Shown here one piece after another: positions 34,967-43,537 of a DNA stretch of 64,000 bases. The position numbers were made by a program, and so were the translations under genes. The stretch is from Leptospirales bacterium (GTDB taxonomy: Bacteria; Spirochaetota; Leptospiria; Leptospirales; Leptospiraceae): the NCBI GenBank assembly GCA_013297885.1, contig JAAFIR010000004.1:62001-126000 (forward strand). The letters are read 5' to 3'. Below the pieces are notes generated by a model. The model made no database searches and was not told the origin of the DNA. It worked only from the letters and a program-made list of their open reading frames with translations. Numbering within the stretch: the first letter of the stretch is position 1; each line of letters starts with the position of its first letter.

Positions 34967-35539
34967 ATGCAATTAATGAGTAAAAATCCAATTTTAGCAT
35001 TAATCCTTCTCTTAACAATCTTCATTTTTTTCTTCAATTGTAAATCAACTGAACATGCAACTCGTTTAGAAAAATGGAGTTGGATGATGGAACAAGAAAA
35101 AGAGATTTTTCAAGACTCCATTTCAGAATTTGGAAAATTAAAACCACTTGTAGAAAGAAAAAATCCTGGGAATGAAATTGTTTATGATGAATATTTACTT
35201 ATAATATATTCAACTGAAAACTTTGCTGATGAAATTTGTAAAACTTTAAAAGAAGCCAAATTAATTAAAGATACTCATTATATTTTGAATAATGATAAAG
35301 AAGATAAAATTCCTTGTTTTGATGAGTTTGCAACGGCACTAGATTTTCAAATTTCAAATTATGAAGAACTCCATCAATATTTTATGAAAAAAGAACTTAA
35401 ATTTAATACAAAAGACATTAAAGAACTTTGTAAAAAATTCAAATGTGATCGTGAACCAAATAGGAAAGAGCTCCAAGACAATGCTAAATTATTAATTGAA
35501 GAGTTGAAACTTTATCGCAGCAAAATCAGATTAAATTAA
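34967..35539 (+). CDS. small lipoprotein, function unknown
   Basis: A 190-residue protein whose N-terminus MSKNPILALILLLTIFIFFFNC is a lipoprotein signal (lipobox Cys at about residue 25 of the longest frame). The mature part is helical, charged and holds four further Cys, two of them in ELCKKFKCD near the C-terminus. Start: ATG 34967 gives MQLM; the second ATG at 34976 is equally possible. No domain is recognised and no neighbour suggests a role. It ends 2 nt from the convergent antitoxin gene. Confidence 0.65.
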   Translation: MQLMSKNPILALILLLTIFIFFFNCKSTEHATRLEKWSWMMEQEKEIFQDSISEFGKLKPLVERKNPGNEIVYDEYLLIIYSTENFADEICKTLKEAKLIKDTHYILNNDKEDKIPCFDEFATALDFQISNYEELHQYFMKKELKFNTKDIKELCKKFKCDREPNRKELQDNAKLLIEELKLYRSKIRLN

Positions 35540-35541
35540 CT

Positions 35542-35808
35542 CTATTTCAATTTCCCAGTTACATATTGGTGTAAAACGCTAGTGACCAAAGTTTGATATG
35601 GAATTCCAATTTCAAATGCTTTTGTTTTTAAAAGTTGCATATCTCTACTTGCAATTCGGATGTTCATTCTTTTATTTTTTAGAAGAGAATTTTTCGCTGC
35701 TGATTTTAATTTTTTTAAAATGAGAGTTTTATTTGCAACAGGTTTCCATTCATCTTTGTTGATGGAACTTTCTAGTTCTTTTTCTTTTTTGGTAAGTTTA
35801 AATTTCAT
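35542..35808 (-). CDS. RHH/CopG-type antitoxin without visible toxin
   Basis: An 88-residue protein. The C-terminal half (KRMNIRIASRDMQLLKTKAFEIGIPYQTLVTSVLHQYVTGKL) is a ribbon-helix-helix module of the kind fused to or paired with BrnT/RelE-like toxins. The N-terminal 45 residues are charged (LTKKEKELESSINKDEWKPV) and likely bind the toxin. I choose ATG 35808, which has AAGGAA 6 nt upstream, over the TTG at 35823. The 100 bp upstream are a promoter, not a toxin gene, and the downstream neighbour is a convergent lipoprotein gene, so the antitoxin is orphaned. Confidence 0.8.
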   Translation of the reverse strand: MKFKLTKKEKELESSINKDEWKPVANKTLILKKLKSAAKNSLLKNKRMNIRIASRDMQLLKTKAFEIGIPYQTLVTSVLHQYVTGKLK

Positions 35809-35831
35809 CTTATGTTCCTTCAATCAATAGT

Positions 35832-35859
35832 TTTGTAGGCTCTGTGTGCCTTTTGTCAA
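35832..35859 (-). promoter_or_regulatory. promoter of the orphan antitoxin gene
   Basis: On the minus strand TTGACA (35859-35854), 16 nt, then TACAAA (35837-35832). Transcription would begin about 17 nt before the ATG at 35808, leaving room for the Shine-Dalgarno AAGGAA. Close to consensus at -35. Confidence 0.5.
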
Positions 35860-35911
35860 TATATTTTTTGAACCAGAAAAAAGTTTAATTGATAAATTGA
35901 AATTTTGGTGA

Positions 35912-37315
35912 TTAATATCTTACTTTTTTCTTAAAAACAAATTCTGCTTCTTCATAACTTTTTACATATTCTTTTGGAATACTTTTATCAAAAAAACGAG
36001 ATATTAAAATATTATTCTCTAGAATTTTAATTTGAATAAAAACTTCATTCGTATATTCAATAAATTTTACAATTGAATTATCTCCTCCATATGGACTTTG
36101 AGTTATTGAACAATTTGGTAAAGAAGTGTATAAATAAAATGATTTATCTTTTGAAGAGTATTTTGCATTTTCATAATTGATTCTACATTTTTCATCAACT
36201 GACCAATAGAAATTATAATTTTGATTCCCTAATTCAAAAAATTGAATTTTACCTTCTAATAAAAAATAAAATCTAGCACCAGTAAAAATACAACAACATT
36301 GACAAGTTTGAAATTTAGTTATTAATATTCGATCTTTTTCAAAATAAATTCCTTCACTCATGACTTCATTTTTTTCAAACTCAATTTTTTTTGATTCATT
36401 AAGTAAATAAAAATAATTCTCTCCTATATCACATTCATCTTTAGGTTTAGTTTTATAAACATTCCTAAAAGTATATCCGTTTGTTAAAAGTTCGTTTCCA
36501 TGAGAAAGATTATTTGGTAAACTTAATTGTTTTAAACTTGAAGAATTTAATAAATTTGGTTTTTCAAATAAAGTATAAAAAGTTTCTTCAAGTGAATCTC
36601 TTTTTAATGAATCTTTGTTTTTTCCAATTGCAACAAATCCAGAAAATATCCAACCTTTTTTGGAATTGTATTCAGTATAAATCCAATATCCTTTTTTATC
36701 TGAAATTTTTTGAACTTGGTTGTCTTTTCCCAAAACTTCACCAATAAAATGAAGTGGAATCAAATCCAGCTGTTTAGATTTTTGTGTTGGTCTTTCTCTG
36801 AGTATCAAACCAGATGCTGTTAAAATTCTATAATATTCCACTTGATTTTTTATTAAAACATCATAAGATTTAATATAACCTTTTTGGCTTTGATCATATT
36901 CTATATTATAAACATCAGAATTATAACCTGATTTAAAAACAACTTCTGTTGCAAATGGAACTTTTTTTATCAAATTTTTTAATTCTTTATCAGAATAAAT
37001 TTCTGCTCCATCAATATTGTTCACTTGAAGATAAATTATTTTGGGACTATCTTCAACAAAACTAACTTCAACAAATTCATTTTCTTCTTCAGATAAAACT
37101 TTATAAAAATTTTTATCAAACTTTATAACAGGATTTGGTTTAACTTCTAAAATAGAACCATAAGGATAATTTATTTCATTTGGATATTTTAAGTCTGTTG
37201 TGTATTCATTTATCTTGTAACTAGAAATTCCTTCAAATTGATTTACATATACTTTTTTCTTTTGGCAGTTAAATAAAATAAAAATCAGACTTAATAAAAT
37301 TAATTTTTTGTTCAC
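35912..37315 (-). CDS. lipoprotein with a bacterial SH3 domain
   Basis: A 467-residue lipoprotein (MNKKLILLSLIFILFNC, lipobox Cys at residue 17). Residues about 155-230 form an SH3-like beta barrel of the bacterial SH3_3 type (YRILTASGLILRERPTQKSKQLDLIPLHFIGEVLG ... GYWIYTEYNSKKGWIFSGFVAIG), usually a binder of cell-wall glycan or peptides. The C-terminal half is beta-rich with a Cys cluster FQTCQCCCIFTGA that could bind metal or form disulfides. A related layout is common in Leptospira lipoproteins. Monocistronic. Confidence 0.7.
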   Translation of the reverse strand: MNKKLILLSLIFILFNCQKKKVYVNQFEGISSYKINEYTTDLKYPNEINYPYGSILEVKPNPVIKFDKNFYKVLSEEENEFVEVSFVEDSPKIIYLQVNNIDGAEIYSDKELKNLIKKVPFATEVVFKSGYNSDVYNIEYDQSQKGYIKSYDVLIKNQVEYYRILTASGLILRERPTQKSKQLDLIPLHFIGEVLGKDNQVQKISDKKGYWIYTEYNSKKGWIFSGFVAIGKNKDSLKRDSLEETFYTLFEKPNLLNSSSLKQLSLPNNLSHGNELLTNGYTFRNVYKTKPKDECDIGENYFYLLNESKKIEFEKNEVMSEGIYFEKDRILITKFQTCQCCCIFTGARFYFLLEGKIQFFELGNQNYNFYWSVDEKCRINYENAKYSSKDKSFYLYTSLPNCSITQSPYGGDNSIVKFIEYTNEVFIQIKILENNILISRFFDKSIPKEYVKSYEEAEFVFKKKVRY

Positions 37316-37468
37316 AAATTTATAAATAAGTTTTGAGCCAAGTATTCAAGTATTTTTAAAAACTAGTTTTTCATTTTTTTAGTTTTATCTCAATATTTTA
37401 TTATAGAAAATCTTTTTTGACAGGTTTTGTTTTTTTAAGTTAAATATATTTTATTGAAGCGAGAAGAA

Positions 37469-37572
37469 TGATCGAATTTATTAAAAATGAAAAATGGTTT
37501 CGATTACAAATCTTATTTCTATATGCTCTAGCGAACGGGATTGTAGCGTTTCTGAATAGCCTCGTGTTTTAA
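37469..37572 (+). pseudogene. possible gene fragment cut by a family-A repeat
   Basis: ATG 37469 opens a 34-codon frame. The first 20 residues (M-I-E-F-I-K-N-E-K-W-F-R-L-Q-I-L-F-L-Y-A) look like the start of a membrane protein. The frame then runs into the closing box of family-A copy 8 (from 37528) and stops at 37572. It may be the remnant of a gene into which the repeat inserted, or chance. No strong Shine-Dalgarno. Confidence 0.25.
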
Positions 37573-37604
37573 CACAAGGTTTCAGAAGTAGCCGAAAGCA
37601 CGCT
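37528..37604 (-). repeat. family-A two-hairpin repeat, copy 8 (first hairpin degraded)
   Basis: On the minus strand the middle box GCGTGCTTTCGGCTAC (37603-37588), stem 2 TTCTGAA/TTCAGAA with an inner CCTTGTGTT/AACACGAGG hairpin, and the closing box CGCTACAATCCCGTTCGCTAG (about 37548-37528, given with its last base) are clear. The 5' box and stem 1, expected at 37605-37755, are not convincing. The 37316-37824 gap has no intact gene. Confidence 0.65.
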
Positions 37605-37824
37605 TTTTTGTAAATGTAGAATTAAAAATGAGAAATTAAAAATAAAGTTTAACTCATTAAATTTTATATTATTCATTTTCCTTTCTCAAGCCATTCTTCG
37701 CTAACCCTCAAATATATACTTTTTTCTGCTAAGCAGAAAAGAAAAATTCGCGAAAAAAAATAAATAGGAGAATTAAAAAAAATATGGTTATTTAATTTTT
37801 AGACTTAAAAAAAATTGAAATTGA

Positions 37825-39030
37825 ATGAATAAAACAAAACCACCATATCTCACATTAGCTTTAATTTTTTTTTCTATGTTACCAGTTACAATGATTGTTC
37901 CAGTTTTTAAAGACATCATTAAAGATAAATTAGGTGGAGATAATTTAATGGTATCGTTTTTTATGAGTTATGCGATGCTCGGATCTTTTTTATTTTCACC
38001 AGTAGCTGGGTATTTTTCAGATAAATTTAAAAATCGAAGCTTGTTTATTTCCATTTTCTCATTTATTGATGCAATTTGTTTTTTTTTATTAGCAAATTCA
38101 GAATCCATGTTCAGTTTACAATTGATACGATTTGTTGAAGGTGCTTCACATATTTTTGTAATTGGATTATTGCTCGCATTGACTTCAGATCGAGAAAATG
38201 ATTCTGAGAATAAAACTTTTTACAAAAAAGGAATTCTGCTGGGTATCGCAGGGATGTTGTTAAGTCTTGGAGTTGGAGTAGGTTCACCACTTGGAATTCT
38301 CGGAAAAAAAAATCCCCTACTCCCATTTTATGTGGCAAGTGGACTCATGATGACAATTTCATTTGTGAGTTTTTTCTTTTTAAAAGATTATGAATTTTAT
38401 TTTCATGAAAAAATAAATTTTACAAAATGGAAAGAAGCATTCAAAAAAAATAAATTTATTTTGATTCCATATTCTTATAATTTTATTGATAGATTCACTG
38501 TTGGATTTTTTGTTACAAGTTTTAATTTGAGGCTAAGAGAACATTATTCACTTTCCGCTGGTGAAGTTGGTTTGTATTTATCAGCAGTTTTAATTCCAAT
38601 GAGTCTTTTGTCTTATCCATTTGCAGTCTTATCAAAAAAACTAGGAAGTTTTAATTTAATGATGTCTGGTTCACTTATTTATGGAATTAGTCTCGCTATA
38701 TCTGGAGGAATTGAATCCAAACAAATTTTACTTTTAGTTTTAATATTAACTGGACTTGGTGCAGGTGTGATGTTTGTTCCATCAATGATATTTTGTTCTG
38801 AGCTTGCCCCAAAAGGTTTTAACGCATCTGTGATTTCTGGTTTTACAGGAGTTGGTTCTATAGGATTTATGTTTGGACCAATTGTTGCAGCATTATTAGA
38901 AATTTATTTTAAAGCAAATTTTCCAGAGCAGAATTATTTTTTTATGTTGTCTATTTTTTTTGGTAGCTTAGAAATTTTAGTTGTGCTAGCAACTTTTCCT
39001 TTTTATAAAAAAATTAAGGAGAACTCATGA
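37825..39030 (+). CDS. major facilitator superfamily transporter
   Basis: A 401-residue protein with twelve hydrophobic segments. The MFS signature loop between segments 2 and 3 reads AGYFSDKFKNRSLF, and a second copy-like loop SKKLGSFNLM follows segment 8. VPVFKDIIKDKLGG after the first helix and VEGASHIFVIGLLLAL in the fourth are as in drug/metabolite efflux MFS proteins of the DHA1 type. The substrate cannot be predicted. Its stop overlaps the start of a 57-residue membrane protein by 4 nt (ATGA), so the two are coupled, and a methyltransferase gene overlaps that one. Confidence 0.88.
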   Translation: MNKTKPPYLTLALIFFSMLPVTMIVPVFKDIIKDKLGGDNLMVSFFMSYAMLGSFLFSPVAGYFSDKFKNRSLFISIFSFIDAICFFLLANSESMFSLQLIRFVEGASHIFVIGLLLALTSDRENDSENKTFYKKGILLGIAGMLLSLGVGVGSPLGILGKKNPLLPFYVASGLMMTISFVSFFFLKDYEFYFHEKINFTKWKEAFKKNKFILIPYSYNFIDRFTVGFFVTSFNLRLREHYSLSAGEVGLYLSAVLIPMSLLSYPFAVLSKKLGSFNLMMSGSLIYGISLAISGGIESKQILLLVLILTGLGAGVMFVPSMIFCSELAPKGFNASVISGFTGVGSIGFMFGPIVAALLEIYFKANFPEQNYFFMLSIFFGSLEILVVLATFPFYKKIKENS

Positions 39031-39200
39031 GCTATCAAATTCAAATTTATTTAGTTTATACAATTGTAGTAATAGTATTTTTTTTATTTACAAAACCATT
39101 TTGGGAATTTTTATTTTCTTTGTTTCAAAAAAAAGAAAAAGCAGAAATTAAAAAAAATATTTACGAACATAATTGTGGAAAATGCAAAATAAAAAATTAA
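39027..39200 (+). CDS. 57-residue membrane protein ending in a CxxC motif
   Basis: ATG 39027 overlaps the MFS stop and is preceded by AAGGAG (39016-39021) at good spacing. Residues 8-32 form one membrane helix (YLVYTIVVIVFFLFTKPFWEFLF). A basic tail follows that ends NIYEHNCGKCKIKN. The single helix with a Cys pair at the C-terminus recalls the small Cys-rich membrane proteins found beside metal transporters (for example FeoB-associated ones), but no homology is proven. It overlaps the following methyltransferase gene by about 19 nt. Confidence 0.65.
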   Translation: MSYQIQIYLVYTIVVIVFFLFTKPFWEFLFSLFQKKEKAEIKKNIYEHNCGKCKIKN

Positions 39201-39820
39201 AATTTTTTGATGAAAACTATTGGAAGATGTATGAACCAATTCTTGGTGCTTCCATAGATGGAGTTGATAATGCAGAAGAATATGCAAATTATATTAAGTC
39301 TTGTTTAGATTTAGCAGAAGTTGATGTTCGATCAATTATGGATTTTGGATTTGGAAATGGAATTTTGTTTTCAAAAATTTTAGAAAAATTTAAGTCAAAA
39401 TATTCATTTGGAATTGAACCATCTAGACATATTTTTGAAATTAGCAAAAAAAATAAAACTTTTAAAAAATACAAAACGATTTTAAGTCAAGATAAAATTC
39501 AAAATGTTAGAATTCTTAAAAAATTTGAATTAGGAATTTGTAATTCAGTTTTTCAATATATTTCAACACCAATTGTCCCCAAAATGTTTAAGAAAATTTC
39601 TAAAAATATTCATTATCTATATTTTACAGTGCCAACAATTGAAGATTATAAGATAATGAACGAAGAATTAAATTTTCAAGATGAATTTGCTATCCAAAGA
39701 AGTAAAAAATTTTATTTAGAATCATTAAAACCTTACTTTAGAATAGTTTCGTATAATCTTTTAGAAAGTAAAGTTCTTCAAAAAGAATCTAGATTTCCTT
39801 ACGAATTATTTATAAATTAA
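39182..39820 (+). CDS. SAM-dependent methyltransferase (class I-like)
   Basis: A 212-residue protein from ATG 39182 (a TTG three codons earlier is also open). The SAM-binding motif I is VRSIMDFGFGNGILFSKIL at about residues 39-57, with FGFGNG in place of the usual G-x-G-x-G. GIEPSRHIFEISKK follows as motif II with the acidic residue contacting the ribose. LGICNSVFQYI resembles motif IV. The substrate is unknown. It is last in the MFS - CxxC peptide - methyltransferase operon and lies 45 bp before the metallo-beta-lactamase-fold gene. Confidence 0.75.
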   Translation: MQNKKLKFFDENYWKMYEPILGASIDGVDNAEEYANYIKSCLDLAEVDVRSIMDFGFGNGILFSKILEKFKSKYSFGIEPSRHIFEISKKNKTFKKYKTILSQDKIQNVRILKKFELGICNSVFQYISTPIVPKMFKKISKNIHYLYFTVPTIEDYKIMNEELNFQDEFAIQRSKKFYLESLKPYFRIVSYNLLESKVLQKESRFPYELFIN

Positions 39821-39865
39821 AAAAAATTCTTTCAAAATAATTTCCAGTTTCAAACATTGAATCTT

Positions 39866-40915
39866 ATGAAAGTAACTGCACTCGGAGTGAACTCCGCTTT
39901 TGCCATTGGCAAATTTGATCAAGTAGTTGAAACAGAAATTTTAGAACAAAAACTCGAATTTGCAGTTAAGAAGGCAAAAGATAATCATAGTAGTTTAACA
40001 CTTGGTGAAATAAAAAAAATAATTCGTGAGAATTCTAAACGTTCTTATTTTCCAAAGTTTCAAAGTAATTTTCTTTTAGAGTTTGAGACTAAAGGAAAAA
40101 TCAAAGACAATACCTATAAATTAGTTTTGGATTTTGGTTCAGATATTCGTCATTCACTAGCAAACATTGGACTAAAGATGGGAGATATAGATGGTTTTTA
40201 TTGTTCACATCCTCACGCAGATCACATTGGCGGGATAGAAGGAATTGCACTCTCAACTGTTTTTAATCCATATTGGAATAATAAAAAAACAGAGTGGCTT
40301 CAAAAACAAAAAACCAGAAGAGATGAAGATTCAAATAAACCAGTTGAACTTGATTTAGTAACAGATAGACTTTATAAAAAAGAAAAAATTCCTTCCACTT
40401 GTAAACCAGATATTTGGGGTCATAGAGAAGTTTTGGATTCACTCTGGGATGCAGCAAGACCTGGACTAGATACATTACAAGGTGTAAAAAATGTTTCCTT
40501 AGAAACTTTTTTTAATCCAATAGTCATGTCAAAAAGTATGGAATACCAAATTCAAGAACATGAAACAACTTGGACTTTTTATACTGTTGAATCAACCCAC
40601 GTCGTGGGCGGTACTTCTTATATGCCATCATTTGGTTTGATGTTTGAATCTGAAAAAAAGAAAATATATTTTCCCACTGATACTCTATACATAATGCCTC
40701 CAATCATGAAACCTTTTTACGAATCGGCAGATATAATTTATCATGATTGTGAAACTGGTCCAAAAAGTGGTGTTCACTCACATATTGAAGAAATTCGCAA
40801 AATTGATTCCCATATTAAAAAGAAATGTTATCTTTATCATTTTACAGAAGAGCCTGAAGTTGAACAAGGTGAATTCCTCGGTGTATTAAAAGAAGGTGAA
40901 GTCCATAATTACTAA
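39866..40915 (+). CDS. metallo-beta-lactamase-fold hydrolase
   Basis: A 349-residue protein. The MBL metal motif is SHPHADHIGGIEG (His-x-His-x-Asp-His at about residues 112-117), followed by ESTHVVGGTSYMPSFGLMFE, YFPTDTLYIMPPIM with the bridging Asp, and YHDCETGPKSGVHSHIEEI. The core DFGSDIRHSLANIGLKMGDIDGFYCSHPHADH resembles RNase Z-like and phosphodiesterase-like branches rather than beta-lactamases, so a nucleic acid or cyclic-nucleotide substrate is possible. I choose ATG 39866 over the TTG at 39857 because MKVTALGVNSA starts the first strand. Confidence 0.85.
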   Translation: MKVTALGVNSAFAIGKFDQVVETEILEQKLEFAVKKAKDNHSSLTLGEIKKIIRENSKRSYFPKFQSNFLLEFETKGKIKDNTYKLVLDFGSDIRHSLANIGLKMGDIDGFYCSHPHADHIGGIEGIALSTVFNPYWNNKKTEWLQKQKTRRDEDSNKPVELDLVTDRLYKKEKIPSTCKPDIWGHREVLDSLWDAARPGLDTLQGVKNVSLETFFNPIVMSKSMEYQIQEHETTWTFYTVESTHVVGGTSYMPSFGLMFESEKKKIYFPTDTLYIMPPIMKPFYESADIIYHDCETGPKSGVHSHIEEIRKIDSHIKKKCYLYHFTEEPEVEQGEFLGVLKEGEVHNY

Positions 40916-41037
40916 TCTTTGCTTTTTTTGATTTTAACTAAACCAATTTTTTTATCAGCGACAAAAAAGCTTAATTTATTATCTCTTCCTGTTTCTTTAA
41001 AACCTAGGGCAAGCAATTTTTGCAAAAATTTGCCCAA
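40912..41037 (-). CDS. possible small basic protein, weakly supported
   Basis: On the minus strand a frame from TTG 41037 encodes about 41 residues (LGKFLQKLLALGFKETGRDN... IGLVKIKKSKD) with protein-like composition. It ends tail to tail with the MBL gene, overlapping its stop by a few bases, an arrangement seen for real genes elsewhere in this window. No Shine-Dalgarno or ATG supports the start, so it may be the 3' remnant of a longer gene or a chance frame. Confidence 0.25.
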   Translation of the reverse strand: MGKFLQKLLALGFKETGRDNKLSFFVADKKIGLVKIKKSKD

Positions 41038-41103
41038 AAAAATGAATCTTGATTTTTCTTGACAGGCTAGTTTAATTATGACGTAATGAATTTGGAGAAT
41101 TAA

Positions 41104-41400
41104 ATGAATCAATTTATGATAGAAATGAATTTGCCTGAACATATTAATGACGAATTCATAGGACTCATTCCATCACATAGAGCACATGTCAATAGATTAC
41201 TAGCCAGAGGTATAGTTCTAAGCTATTCTCTTTCTTTAGATCGAAAAAAAATCTGGACTGTTCTCACTGGTCGTAATGAAGCTGAGATTGAAAGAATTCT
41301 ACAAAATTTTCCAATCATCAATTGGCTTAGTTATGACATTCATGAGTTAGCGTTTAACAATAATATGACTCAAATACTCCCAAAATTTTCTCTTAATTAG
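41104..41400 (+). CDS. muconolactone-isomerase/YCII-like ferredoxin-fold protein
   Basis: A 98-residue protein that resembles the muconolactone delta-isomerase-like and YCII small alpha/beta-barrel families: MNQFMIEMNLPEHINDEFIGLIPSHRAHVNRLLARGIVLSYSLSLDRKKIWTVLTG has the 'strand - helix with H-x-x-x-x-x-L-x-x-x-G - strand' order. AEIERILQNFPIINWLSYDIHEL is the second helix and strand. Such proteins may be enzymes or just ligand binders; the role is not clear. GGAG lies 6 nt before the ATG. It is followed 6 nt later by the DUF2505-like gene, so the two form an operon. Confidence 0.7.
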   Translation: MNQFMIEMNLPEHINDEFIGLIPSHRAHVNRLLARGIVLSYSLSLDRKKIWTVLTGRNEAEIERILQNFPIINWLSYDIHELAFNNNMTQILPKFSLN

Positions 41401-41406
41401 GTTCTT

Positions 41407-41895
41407 ATGAAATACACAGTTACTCACAAATTTAATGTCTCTCTTTCTGATTTACTCAAAGCTCGCGAAGATCGTTACAAACATTTAGATAAATTTCCTG
41501 ATTTAAAAAATGTTACTTTATTAGAAGAAAAAAAAGAAGGCAAAATGATTTTTCAAAAAAGAAAAGTTTCCCTTGCTTCTTCTTTACCTGCAGTTCTAAC
41601 TACACTTTTAGAAGATGCTTCATTACTTGAAGAATCTTCTTTTGATACTGAATCAAACACACATGAATTTAAAATTTTTCCTCCAAAAAATCCAAACGTA
41701 GTTACAATTTCCGGTAAATCAATTTACCGCACAACCTCAGATGGATTTTCTGAAAGAGCTTATGATGTGGAAGTGAAGTCTGGGATTTTATTTGTTGGAA
41801 CTGTTATCGAAAAAGCAATTGAAGAAATTCACAAACACTCTTTGGAAAAAGATAAAAATTCTATTCAAAGATTTTTAGACGAAAAACCAGTTTAA
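41407..41895 (+). CDS. DUF2505-like (SRPBCC fold) protein
   Basis: A 162-residue protein with the pattern of DUF2505: MKYTVTHKFNVSLSDLLKAREDRYKHLDKFPDLKNVTLLEEKKEGKMIFQKRKV, then a hydrophobic-acidic middle (LLEDASLLEESSF), SIYRTTSDGFSERAYDVEVKSG and a C-terminal amphipathic helix. It is probably a START-like ligand-binding fold. No signal peptide, so cytoplasmic. It is the second gene of a two-gene operon. A hairpin with a G+C-rich stem follows within 70 bp. Confidence 0.7.
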   Translation: MKYTVTHKFNVSLSDLLKAREDRYKHLDKFPDLKNVTLLEEKKEGKMIFQKRKVSLASSLPAVLTTLLEDASLLEESSFDTESNTHEFKIFPPKNPNVVTISGKSIYRTTSDGFSERAYDVEVKSGILFVGTVIEKAIEEIHKHSLEKDKNSIQRFLDEKPV

Positions 41896-41923
41896 TTACT
41901 CACCTTTCGCACTCCGTGCTACA

Positions 41924-41966
41924 TGGTGATGTCTTGGGATACCCCTAACGGGGGGTTTGCTGTCGC
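41924..41966 (+). other. short G+C-rich hairpin region after the DUF2505-like gene
   Basis: GCAC/GTGC around TCC and then ACCCC/GGGGT (about 41940-41955) form two small hairpins in otherwise AT-rich DNA. No T run follows, so it is a weak terminator candidate. Its G+C bias resembles the repeat elements, but none of the family-A boxes is present. Confidence 0.3.
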
Positions 41967-42058
41967 AGACTATTAGATTTATTTGAAAATATTTTTTTTC
42001 AATTTATTTTTTTATTGAAAAATTTAAAATTAAAAATTTGCATAAGGTAAGTTAATTA

Positions 42059-43534
42059 ATGAGCAAGATTAGAATTGGTGTGATTGCAGCAGCAGGAAAA
42101 GGCACAAGAGCCTATCCTCGCACTAATTTTATTCCCAAACCTCTTTTTAAAATTGAAAACAAATCTATTCTTTGTCGTAATATTGAATTACTGCAGGATA
42201 AATTTAAAATTCAAAAAGTTTATATTTTAGTTGGACATTTAAAAGAACAAGTTATTGAAGAAGTAGAATGTTTAAGATACCTTTTTCCAAAATTAGTTTT
42301 GGAAACTGCTGAGTGGACAACAAAAGGTTTGGCTTCTGATGTTGCTTCTCTAGAATCGAAAATTCATGAACCATTTGTTTTGATTTTAGGTGATGAATAT
42401 TATTATAAAACCAATCATGAAAAACTTTTACAAACATTTATTCAGAACAAAAAATTAACCGCTACCATCGCACTTCTTCGCACTTCGATCAAATCTAAAA
42501 TTAGAAAAAATTATTCTGTTGAGCTTGATGGAAAAAAAATTAAATCTTTAATTGAAAAACCAGAAGATCCGCCAAATGATTTACTCGGACTTGGGTCTTA
42601 TTTGTTCACTCCAAAATTTTTTGAATACTTTAAAAAAACTCCTCCTGCAAAAAAATCAGGTGTGGTGGAAATTACTGAAGTCATTGACTTAATGGCTCAC
42701 GAAACTAAAGAAGTTTATGCAACTGAAGTTAAATGTGAATACTTTAATATCAATTCCATGCAAGATTATCATTCTGCTGTTTATGAAGTGAGAAATGATT
42801 TATTTGAAAATTATAAAATTTCGTTAATCATTCCAACTCACAATAATGAACGTTCAATTGCAGATGTGATTTTAGACTTTAAACCAAAAGTTCATGAAAT
42901 TTTAATCGTAGATGCTGAATCCACAGATAACACTGTTGATATTGCAAAATCATTTAAATCAAAAGTAGAACATTATTTTTATGACACAAAAAAAGAATAC
43001 GAAGGGATTCAAATACGACAGGGATTTAGTAGAATCACTGGTGATATTGCAATTGTAGTTTCTCCTGATGGAAGTTTTCGATCTAAAGATTTACCAAAAC
43101 TATTGGAATACCTAAAAGATTCAGACATGGTAATCGGCACAAGAACAACTAGACAAATGATTGAACAAGGCTCAAATCTCAAACCACTTCCTCGTTTTAT
43201 AAATTTATTAATGGGAAAATTAGTGGAATCTTTTTGGTGGAACCAAGAACCAAGATTTACAGACGTGGATTGTAAATATTTTGCAATTTGGAAAGATTCG
43301 TATAACAGAATTAAACCAGAACTAAATGTAAAAGGAAAATTTTTTACAGTAGAGATGATGATTGAAATGGTTCGAGCCCATCTTCGTTGTATTGAAATTC
43401 CTGTTTCCTATTATAAACAAGTTGAAACAATCGAGTACAAATGGAAAGATGCATTTACAGATGCAATCGAAATTTTTAAAATTGCTTTCTCCAAAAAAAG
43501 AGAAGATTGGCGAAACAATAAAACTGAGGAGTAG
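42059..43534 (+). CDS. nucleotidyltransferase fused to a family-2 glycosyltransferase
   Basis: A 491-residue bifunctional protein. Residues 1-240 are a sugar-1-phosphate nucleotidyltransferase (IRIGVIAAAGKGTRAYPRTNFIPKPLFKI, the G-x-G-x-R-x-x-P...PKP signature, and LGDEYYYKT with the metal-binding Asp). Residues about 258-470 are a GT2 glycosyltransferase of the dolichol-phosphate-mannose type (KISLIIPTHNNERSIADVI, EILIVDAESTDNTV, SPDGSFRSKDLPKL with a DxS variant). This suggests one chain that activates a sugar and moves it, perhaps to a lipid carrier. The SDR gene follows 4 nt later with a GAGGAG Shine-Dalgarno at the junction. Confidence 0.88.
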   Translation: MSKIRIGVIAAAGKGTRAYPRTNFIPKPLFKIENKSILCRNIELLQDKFKIQKVYILVGHLKEQVIEEVECLRYLFPKLVLETAEWTTKGLASDVASLESKIHEPFVLILGDEYYYKTNHEKLLQTFIQNKKLTATIALLRTSIKSKIRKNYSVELDGKKIKSLIEKPEDPPNDLLGLGSYLFTPKFFEYFKKTPPAKKSGVVEITEVIDLMAHETKEVYATEVKCEYFNINSMQDYHSAVYEVRNDLFENYKISLIIPTHNNERSIADVILDFKPKVHEILIVDAESTDNTVDIAKSFKSKVEHYFYDTKKEYEGIQIRQGFSRITGDIAIVVSPDGSFRSKDLPKLLEYLKDSDMVIGTRTTRQMIEQGSNLKPLPRFINLLMGKLVESFWWNQEPRFTDVDCKYFAIWKDSYNRIKPELNVKGKFFTVEMMIEMVRAHLRCIEIPVSYYKQVETIEYKWKDAFTDAIEIFKIAFSKKREDWRNNKTEE

Positions 43535-43537
43535 AGA

